Positions 1 through 4,774 of a stretch of DNA of 12,074 nt are shown one piece after another. Source of the DNA: Bacteroidetes bacterium UBA6161 (GTDB lineage: Bacteria > Bacteroidota > Bacteroidia > NS11-12g > UBA955); the NCBI GenBank assembly GCA_002422315.1, contig DIUJ01000024.1, forward strand, positions 8,995 to 21,068, in the 5' to 3' direction. Every line of letters begins with the position of its first letter. Position 1 is the first letter of the stretch. Both the position numbers and the translations under genes were made by a program. Below the pieces are notes generated by a model that saw nothing but the letters and a program-made list of their open reading frames with translations, did not search any database and had not been told where the DNA came from.

Positions 1-700
1 ACTCAACCAATAAATCTAAATTTCCTAATAGTACTTGACTCTGAATGCCATCATTTAAATAGCGATCTGCACAAGCAAACTCTGTAGCGATAGACGTTAC
101 AATTGTTTTTGATTCCGGAACTAATAATAGAATAAGAGTTGTAATAGGCACTGAATACTTATACATATTTACCAGTATAGGACAGTTTTTTAAAATATCT
201 AAATTTAGACCATTCATAATTGCCTTTCCTCCCGTAAAACCATTAACCATATCCACTGATGCAGGTATTAAAAAGATAATGGCGAGAGAAACAATGATTA
301 AAATAAAGAATGCATAAAATGATAAATAGGGTCTACTATAATTATCATGTACAAATAATCGTTTAACTAATTGAGGAGATTTTTTGAAAACTAACGCAAA
401 TAAAATTAGATTTTTTAGTAAAATGTTTTGTTTCTTAAATCGTTCCGTCAAGAGTTCATGGTACTCAAACTCATAAAAAGTATAAGCCACGGTCTCCTTT
501 TCAGGGGCACTCGGAGTAACGAGCCGTACAACTTTTGCTGTTTTTTTATCCGCATAAGTAATGATTTCACTTTTCAATTCATAAACACGCCCCTTTTCAT
601 TATAATGGAGTTCATTCCTAAAACGTTCCGCATATTTTTCAACATTTTCATTGTGAAAAGACTGCCCTAATCCCGAAATGTAGATTCCTACTTTGTTCAT
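1..700 (-). CDS. Membrane protein with alpha/beta-hydrolase-like start (partial, C-terminus outside window)
   Basis: The frame is open from the ATG at 700 through the left edge, giving 233 codons without a stop. The N-terminus (MNKVGIYISGLGQSF) is a short hydrophobic strand followed by G-L-G, like the first strand and oxyanion-side loop of alpha/beta-hydrolases; this is a resemblance only, since no nucleophile elbow lies inside the window. A clear membrane segment lies at residues ~125-146, with weaker hydrophobic stretches at ~94-105 and ~183-194. The stretch between residues 80 and 120 is rich in K and R. The start lies 3 bases after the amidase stop, so the two genes are probably cotranscribed and translationally coupled. 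The role is unknown. A membrane-anchored hydrolase or a protein protecting against the amidase are both possible; neither is shown. Confidence 0.75.
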   Translation of the reverse strand, partial: MNKVGIYISGLGQSFHNENVEKYAERFRNELHYNEKGRVYELKSEIITYADKKTAKVVRLVTPSAPEKETVAYTFYEFEYHELLTERFKKQNILLKNLILFALVFKKSPQLVKRLFVHDNYSRPYLSFYAFFILIIVSLAIIFLIPASVDMVNGFTGGKAIMNGLNLDILKNCPILVNMYKYSVPITTLILLLVPESKTIVTSIATEFACADRYLNDGIQSQVLLGNLDLLVE

Positions 701-703
701 TTA

Positions 704-1690
704 TTAAAATGTAAGATAGGATTTGCTCACCCATTTGTCATCCAAACCAATTTTACACCAGCCATTATTTTCTTCATGAACAAAAATTTCTTCGTCTTTC
801 AATACGCTTGATGCTTTAGGGTAATTAGTCCCTGGTCCGGTTCTTACATTTAAAACAGTGGTATTCACAGTAGCTCTTTTCACCTCATCAGTATACCTTC
901 CGGCTACCCAATGTTCTAATGAATTGGATATTTTGTACCAATTATCTCTTTCCTCATAAACCCTTAAAACAGCTCCCATCTCAATATTAGACCGTTCTTT
1001 TGCTTTAGCACTACTTGCTTTTGGAGCAATTCGTATATTCAAAACACTGGCAGTAACACAAACATATTTTAAAATAGAAGTGGTATCCGTTTTTATGGAA
1101 TGTCCTTTTAGCTTAGCAGAAACCAAAGGAGCAAAATGATTGTCAAAATCAATGACTTTATTTCCTCCAAAAAAATTTGTTCCGGGACAAGATTTGTTGC
1201 CTCCTGCTCCATTGTTACGAACACCATTGTCTAAACGAAACCAATGATGATAAATAATTGTGTTGGCGTTTACTGCAAGGTTAAACTTTTTGCACAATGC
1301 GGCTGTCACAGCAACAATTGCATCCTTTTGAGTTGTAGTCATCACATCACCGTTCAAATCAAAATTTCCAAAATTTTCAATACAAATAGAATTGGCATTT
1401 TGATTGGTGATACAAGCGGGAGATAATTCCAAACTCCTTCCCGTCATCACTACACCATCAGGAAAAATAGTAAAGTGTTGACCGATATCTCGCCATCCAT
1501 TTTGATTCACATGATGGTTTTTCATGGCGAGCTGCCTTTCAAAATGATTATTCCCTGTAAAGTGAATATAACTGGGAATATACGTATGGTGTTGTTGAAT
1601 TTTTAAAATAGTTCGTCCAATCCTTAGGCTTGACATCCAATTTTCAAATTCGGGGATAGTCATTTTCGTAAAACCGTATTTCGTTTCCAT
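704..1690 (-). CDS. N-acetylmuramoyl-L-alanine amidase (Amidase_2 fold) with two C-terminal bacterial SH3 domains
   Basis: This 328-residue protein is predicted to cut the amide bond between muramic acid and the stem peptide of peptidoglycan. The Amidase_2/T7-lysozyme-type catalytic domain spans residues ~28-190. The expected zinc ligands are visible: H34 in QQHHT, H148 or H149 in IIYHHW, and C168 in KSCPG. The GWRDIGQHF motif (65-73) and an internal I-C-I-E-N strand (E105) also fit the fold. Two SH3_3-type repeats follow at ~208-268 and ~273-328, each with the (V/L)LN(V/I)R core; such repeats usually bind cell-wall peptides. There is no signal peptide or membrane anchor, so the enzyme would need lysis or a secretion device to reach the wall. 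It has its own promoter candidate upstream, lies just beyond the last toxin-cassette remnant, and is tightly coupled to the membrane-protein gene. It could be a housekeeping, lysis or effector amidase; the sequence does not decide. Confidence 0.9.
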   Translation of the reverse strand: METKYGFTKMTIPEFENWMSSLRIGRTILKIQQHHTYIPSYIHFTGNNHFERQLAMKNHHVNQNGWRDIGQHFTIFPDGVVMTGRSLELSPACITNQNANSICIENFGNFDLNGDVMTTTQKDAIVAVTAALCKKFNLAVNANTIIYHHWFRLDNGVRNNGAGGNKSCPGTNFFGGNKVIDFDNHFAPLVSAKLKGHSIKTDTTSILKYVCVTASVLNIRIAPKASSAKAKERSNIEMGAVLRVYEERDNWYKISNSLEHWVAGRYTDEVKRATVNTTVLNVRTGPGTNYPKASSVLKDEEIFVHEENNGWCKIGLDDKWVSKSYLTF

Positions 1691-1720
1691 AGTATTGAAT
1701 TTAAATCTGATAAAGACTTA

Positions 1721-1751
1721 TAAATGTAAATACTAAAGTGATTGGTGTCAA
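1721..1751 (-). promoter_or_regulatory. Bacteroidota-type promoter candidate for the amidase operon
   Basis: On the minus strand, TTG (1751-1749) is followed after 20 bases by TACATTTA (1728-1721). This matches the Bacteroidota consensus TTG-N19/20-TAnnTTTG at all but the last position. The amidase ATG is at 1690, leaving a 5' leader of roughly 20-25 bases. It lies outside the cassette array, so the amidase and membrane-protein pair is likely its own transcription unit. Confidence 0.5.
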
Positions 1752-1789
1752 TACGTGAAAATACGTAATTTATACAGCGACTTTCTGAT

Positions 1790-1811
1790 CCTGAATGTGG
1801 TTTTAATTATT
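1790..1811 (-). repeat. Decayed copy of the cassette-end hairpin (H4 relic)
   Basis: These 22 bases match 20 of 22 positions of 2010-2031, which cover the immunity stop region, the left arm and the loop of hairpin H3. The matching arm keeps A4CCAC and the TTC of the loop, but the right arm and the U-run are gone, so it can no longer fold as a terminator. It directly follows the truncated R4 segment, as expected if the toxin and immunity genes between R4 and its hairpin were deleted. Confidence 0.6.
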
Positions 1812-1995
1812 CAATTCCTTCTTTTTTTGCAGCTTTCCTTATCTCATCTTCATACTCTAAAGCGTTTTTGGCACTACTTCTGGCTCTCTTGAGTAAAAAC
1901 TCGCCTAAATCTGCACCTAAACTACAAAGCTCTAAAATTAATAAAAATTCTGAGAGTTCTTTTGCACAAGGTTCGTCTCTTTGGTTGGTGAGCTT
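1807..1995 (-). pseudogene. Orphan cassette 3: pre-toxin remnant without toxin or immunity gene
   Basis: The minus-strand frame reads 62 residues from KLTNQRDEPCAKELSE to RKAAKKEGIE and then stops at TAA (1809-1807). This is the whole conserved pre-toxin segment R seen in the 864-residue toxin and in the other two orphans, but it ends where the variable toxin should begin. A TGA lies in frame immediately upstream (1998-1996), and there is no start codon or delivery domain. The otherwise conserved Trp of DEPWAKE is Cys here. It is followed at once by a decayed hairpin (1790-1811), so the cassette has probably lost its variable payload. Confidence 0.8.
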
Positions 1996-1997
1996 TC
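1812..1997 (-). repeat. Pre-toxin repeat R4
   Basis: This is one of four direct copies of the pre-toxin coding segment. From 1871 to 1940 it is identical over 70 bases to 2971-3040 in R3, and nearly identical to R2. On its other side (about 1835-1873) it matches R2 (Ala-Lys-Asn coding) instead of R3 (Ala-Ser-Asn coding), so it is a mosaic of its neighbours. Such near-identical stretches are suitable substrates for homologous recombination. Confidence 0.85.
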
Positions 1998-2002
1998 ATG
2001 AA

Positions 2003-2024
2003 AAAACCACCCGAAGGTGGTTTT
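2003..2024 (-). terminator. Cassette-end terminator H3 (UUCG tetraloop)
   Basis: On the minus strand, AAAACCACC-TTCG-GGTGGTTTT forms a 9-bp stem closed by C(UUCG)G, an exceptionally stable tetraloop, and runs into a T tract of six bases (down to 2001). It begins a few bases after the tandem stops of the 91-residue immunity gene. The same hairpin follows the other two immunity genes. Confidence 0.85.
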
Positions 2025-2029
2025 AATTA

Positions 2030-2305
2030 TTACTCTAAAACATCAATTTTACCGTGTGGTCCCAAAACATATAAAATTTCTGAAGTTTTCGCATCTATAT
2101 AAATGAAATATGGAATAGGCCCATCGTATCCTTCAATTCTAAAACCAACAGTGAAAACATCTCTTTTTTTATCTTCATATTTTCCAGAATACATTTCCAA
2201 TTTTTCTTCGAACTCTACTTTTTCTTCACTTATGAAAATATAATTCCATTCGCTATTTTTTAAATATATTTTTGCTAGTTCTATTGCCTTTTCTTTTGTT
2301 ATCAT
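2030..2305 (-). CDS. Probable immunity protein for the zincin-type orphan toxin (Imm35/PepSY-like)
   Basis: This 91-residue acidic, soluble protein starts one base after the stop of the orphan metallopeptidase toxin (TAA-A-ATG). It has an N-terminal helix beginning MITKEKAIELAKIYL, and its C-terminal half ends in YFIYIDAKTSEILYV. A helix carrying an E-K-A-x-x-x-A pattern followed by strands and a D-x-x-T-x-E-I hairpin is typical of YrhB-like Imm35 and PepSY-type small domains. That assignment is by pattern only. Position in the cassette is the stronger evidence for an immunity role: it should bind and block the toxin encoded just upstream. Two stop codons in tandem (TAA TAA) end the gene just before the terminator. 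No promoter of its own is recognisable, so its expression in this silent position is uncertain. Confidence 0.65.
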   Translation of the reverse strand: MITKEKAIELAKIYLKNSEWNYIFISEEKVEFEEKLEMYSGKYEDKKRDVFTVGFRIEGYDGPIPYFIYIDAKTSEILYVLGPHGKIDVLE

Positions 2306-2306
2306 T

Positions 2307-3095
2307 TTATTTTAAATTTAATAGTTTGTCAATATTTACTTCTTGTCGTTTTTTCGGTATTTGAGAAATGTTGAAATCAAAATCCACTCTAATTGGATTC
2401 CCTGCATTATCAGTAATTCCAAAATCATTATAATTTTTATTCATATATCCTTTTGCATCAATCAACTCTTCACGGTTCAAATATTGTTTATGCTCCGCTA
2501 ACTTATCAAAAACAAATCTTTCCCTTGCTATTAAACCATCAACACCTTTTAAATTATAATAGTTTTTTATTCCTAAACTTTTGCAATGGTTAAAGTGCAT
2601 AAATTCATGTAAAAACTCTAATACTGTTGCATTTTCTCGTAAAACCATCTTCATTTTTATACCATCGGTTATAAACATAGCAGCATTATGAGATTCCATA
2701 ATCACAGTTTTTCCTGATGGATAAAAATAACCATCTACTTCAAAAACTCCTTTTTGATTTCCAATTTGAAGTTCTACTTTATTCTTAGAAAGAAAAGATT
2801 TTATTTTTGAAATAGCTACTTCATCCAATATTTGTCCTGCTAATCTTCCTCTATTCAATAAAGAAACTTCTGCCACCTCGTACAACTCATCAAACAACCC
2901 ATCTACATCCTCAATTCCTTCTTTTTTAGCAGCTTTTCTTATTTCATCTTCATATTCTAATGCATTTGAAGCACTACTTCTGGCTCTCTTGAGTAAAAAC
3001 TCGCCTAAATCTGCACCTAAACTACAAAGCTCTAAAATTAGTAACAATTCAGAGAGTTCTTTTGCCCAAGGTTCGTCTCTTTGGTTGGTGAGTTT
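2307..3095 (-). pseudogene. Orphan cassette 2: pre-toxin segment fused to zincin metallopeptidase toxin domain (no N-terminus)
   Basis: The frame is open for 262 residues between an in-frame TAA (3098-3096) and the stop at 2307, but it has no ATG before the conserved region; the only early start is an internal TTG at 3047. It begins KLTNQRDEPWAKELSE and continues through the pre-toxin segment to about position 2880. The variable domain follows. LHEFMHFNH (codons for HEFMH at 2609-2595) is an HExxH zinc-protease motif, and the downstream R-E-R-F-V-F-D-K-L helix could supply the third ligand. The layout resembles the Tox-MPTase4 family of polymorphic-toxin metallopeptidases. The toxin frame is undamaged, which suggests recent arrival or selection to keep it usable as a replacement tip. 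It sits behind terminator H2, so it is probably not transcribed from the main operon. Confidence 0.8.
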
Positions 3096-3097
3096 TT
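2888..3097 (-). repeat. Pre-toxin repeat R3
   Basis: This is the longest orphan copy of the pre-toxin segment. It matches R1 of the full-length gene as far as the codons for EGIEDVDGL, beyond the point where R2 and R4 stop matching. Its Ser-Ala-Ser-Asn version groups with R1 at this site, while its 70-base core (2971-3040) is identical to R4. The end of homology near 2888 marks the start of the exchanged toxin domain. Confidence 0.85.
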
Positions 3098-3103
3098 ATG
3101 AAA

Positions 3104-3123
3104 AAACCACCCGAAGGTGGTTT
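3104..3123 (-). terminator. Cassette-end terminator H2 (UUCG tetraloop)
   Basis: The minus strand reads AAACCACC-TTCG-GGTGGTTT, an 8-bp stem with the same C(UUCG)G loop as H1 and H3, followed by six T. It follows the 161-residue immunity gene by a few bases and lies directly before R3, so H plus R forms a recurring cassette boundary. Confidence 0.85.
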
Positions 3124-3126
3124 AAA

Positions 3127-3612
3127 TTAACTTTTATCATAAATATCATCTTCATCAGTAATGTTAGACATTGGAATACCTTGAGCAAAAAAAACATATT
3201 TTAAACTATCATGAAGATATGGCATATCTAACACATCTAAAACAATTGTAATAGTGTCTTTTTCTATTTTGGAACTCCACCAAACCCAAGAACGTTGTCT
3301 TATATTATCCACCCATGATTCATAATGCCATTGCCCTGAAGTTTTCATTATTTGTTCTAAACTTTTTTCAGTCATACTTTTCACAAACCATTCAGGTAGA
3401 ATTGTTTTCCATTCTTCATCTGAAGGCCATTGATTTGTATAAGCATATTGAGATACTGCAAGCATAACTTCTTTTGCTTTATCTAGAACTTTTTGTGGTT
3501 CTTTAACATTATGAGCTTTCAAAAGAATTTTTGGACCTTTAGGCCATTCACCTTTATTATTAGTGTTAATTCTTTTAGTTTCTTCGCCAATTTTATAATG
3601 ATTATCTGCCAT
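3127..3612 (-). CDS. Probable immunity protein for orphan toxin 1 (Trp-rich, unrecognised family)
   Basis: This 161-residue soluble protein starts one base after the stop of orphan toxin 1 (TAA-C-ATG) and ends just before terminator H2. It carries a Trp-rich middle, including WPSDEEWKTILPEWF (residues ~63-77) and RQRSWVWWSSK (~105-115), followed by a predicted strand TITIVLDVLDMPY. I do not recognise a named immunity family. The call rests on its place in the cassette: toxin and immunity genes of polymorphic toxin systems lie in this order. Its target would be the Rhs-type toxin domain upstream. No separate promoter is apparent. Confidence 0.6.
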   Translation of the reverse strand: MADNHYKIGEETKRINTNNKGEWPKGPKILLKAHNVKEPQKVLDKAKEVMLAVSQYAYTNQWPSDEEWKTILPEWFVKSMTEKSLEQIMKTSGQWHYESWVDNIRQRSWVWWSSKIEKDTITIVLDVLDMPYLHDSLKYVFFAQGIPMSNITDEDDIYDKS

Positions 3613-3613
3613 G

Positions 3614-4219
3614 TTATTGTTTTTTAATAATTATAGGGTTTGAGATATTTTTTAGTAATTCTTCAAAATAACTTTCGTGTAATCCAAATGAACCTTTTGT
3701 TTTAGTTGGGTCATCAATTTGAGGGCGTGTTGGAAATGCTTTCGAAAATTCTTGAGGTACAGCTTCACTTTTAATTTTATCTAAAAACGATTTGTTAATG
3801 TTAGCAGTAAATACTTCTGCTTTATCACCTCTTTTAATATAAAATTCTATTGCTCTTTCTACATCATCAAAAGTTATGTGTAACCTATCCTTACCAATAA
3901 TCTCCAATTTTGAATTTCTAAAAATAAATCTAAATTTACTAATATTTGGTTTAACATTACCGCCTTGGACTCTGTAAAGTCTACTTTTACCGATTGCTGT
4001 ACTTTCGTTCGCCACTTTCCTCAATTCAGAGATAACCTCATCGATTTGCTTTGCTTCGTCTACATTATCAGCAGCTTTTCTTATCTCATCTTCATACTCT
4101 AAAGCGTTTTTGGCATTACTTCTGGCTCTCTTGAGTAAAAACTCGCCTAAATCTGCACCTAAACCACAAAGCTCTAAAATTAATAAAAATTCCGAGAGTT
4201 CTTTTGCCCAAGGTTCGTC
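3614..4219 (-). pseudogene. Orphan cassette 1: pre-toxin segment fused to Rhs-type C-terminal toxin domain (no N-terminus)
   Basis: The open frame of 201 residues begins after two consecutive stops, TAA TGA (4225-4220), which replace the Gln-Arg codons of the LTNQRDEPW sequence in the other orphans. It reads DEPWAKELSE, then the pre-toxin segment, then a variable domain beginning about SRLYRVQGGN. Downstream come a FDDVERAIEFYIKRG helix, a short S-F-L segment, SEAVPQEFSKAFPTRPQI and KGSFGLHESY. From memory this follows a domain found at the C-terminus of many Rhs proteins (an RA-x-E-F helix, AVP-E/Q, P-x-x-P, then FGL). The enzymatic activity of that family is not known to me. There is no frameshift in the toxin part. 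A TTG at 4024 could act as start, but would make only the variable domain. Terminator H1 lies upstream. Confidence 0.75.
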
Positions 4220-4237
4220 TCATTAGTTGGTGAGTTT
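4071..4237 (-). repeat. Pre-toxin repeat R2
   Basis: This copy of the pre-toxin segment differs from the identical 70-base core of R3 and R4 at only two positions. Its match to the others ends at codons for RKAA, earlier than R3. It has the Asn-Ala-Lys-Asn variant and carries the two in-frame stops at its upstream end. Confidence 0.85.
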
Positions 4238-4246
4238 TTATGAAAA

Positions 4247-4264
4247 AACCACCCGAAGGTGGTT
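4247..4264 (-). terminator. Cassette-end terminator H1 (UUCG tetraloop) of the expressed toxin operon
   Basis: The minus strand reads AACCACC-TTCG-GGTGGTT, a 7-bp stem with C(UUCG)G loop, running into six T (down to 4243). It starts five bases after the stop of the 167-residue immunity gene. It would end transcription of the main toxin operon and shield the orphan cassettes from read-through. Confidence 0.85.
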
Positions 4265-4269
4265 AAAAA

Positions 4270-4773
4270 TTAATAATTGATAACTTTATTTTGATGACAT
4301 TTTAATGTAAAACTATTTTCTGAAAAAGTAATAGTATCTATTGGGCTATCTAAAACTTTATAAACATTAGTAGTTAATTGAAATTGTTTACCATTTAATG
4401 CATCTTCAATAGCAGTTTTTAACAATTGTAAATTTACATTTTTTAGAAACTTTACTTCTATTATATCTAATCTACTATTCGGAAACCAATCAATTTCTAA
4501 ATCTTTTCTTTTTTCAACTCCAGTTCTATATTTTGTTGAATAGTTATGAATCGAATTTATTGAAATTGTTGCATATTTATTTTTATAAGATTTTGTCAAT
4601 AAAAAAACACAATCATCTATTTTGCAATTATTGAAAAATTTAGACATTTTTATTTCTTCTTGATTATACCAAGCTGCATGTTCAAATCCTTCAAAAACAT
4701 CCTCATATATTTGATCCACTCCAATTTTATCAGGATTATAAAGGTGTTCTAAACTTATTTTATTTCTTTCCAT
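4270..4773 (-). CDS. Probable immunity protein for the JAB-domain toxin (unrecognised family)
   Basis: This 167-residue soluble protein has no signal peptide or membrane segment. Its ATG lies one base after the stop of the 864-residue toxin (TAA-A-ATG), and terminator H1 follows it. The N-terminal half is acidic and aromatic-rich (YEDVFEGFEHAAWYNQEE at ~23-40); the C-terminal half alternates strands and one helix (LLKTAIEDALNG). I do not recognise a family. Its role as cognate immunity protein is inferred from position and from the same arrangement in the two orphan cassettes. As the immunity gene of the full-length toxin, it is the one most likely to be expressed. Confidence 0.65.
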   Translation of the reverse strand: MERNKISLEHLYNPDKIGVDQIYEDVFEGFEHAAWYNQEEIKMSKFFNNCKIDDCVFLLTKSYKNKYATISINSIHNYSTKYRTGVEKRKDLEIDWFPNSRLDIIEVKFLKNVNLQLLKTAIEDALNGKQFQLTTNVYKVLDSPIDTITFSENSFTLKCHQNKVINY

Positions 4774-4774
4774 T

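Noticed and set aside
428..670. Plus-strand frame of 80 codons
   Set aside because: It lies opposite the membrane-protein coding frame, which is open over 233 codons and has a sensible start coupled to the amidase.
1979..1999. ATG at 1999 as start of a small gene over R4
   Set aside because: It is out of frame with the conserved pre-toxin reading and meets a stop within about 30 codons.
2307..3047. Free-standing 246-residue gene starting at TTG 3047
   Set aside because: The TTG falls inside the conserved pre-toxin segment and the frame continues upstream to a TAA at 3098; no ribosome binding site supports initiation there.
3614..4024. Free-standing 136-residue gene starting at TTG 4024
   Set aside because: Homology to the pre-toxin segment continues in frame upstream to 4219, so the TTG is internal; the item is better described as an orphan toxin tip.
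2001..4264. Integron gene cassettes with attC sites
   Set aside because: The hairpins are 18-22 bases with a UUCG loop and T-run and lack the paired core sites and extrahelical bases of attC; no integrase is present and the longer repeat R is coding.
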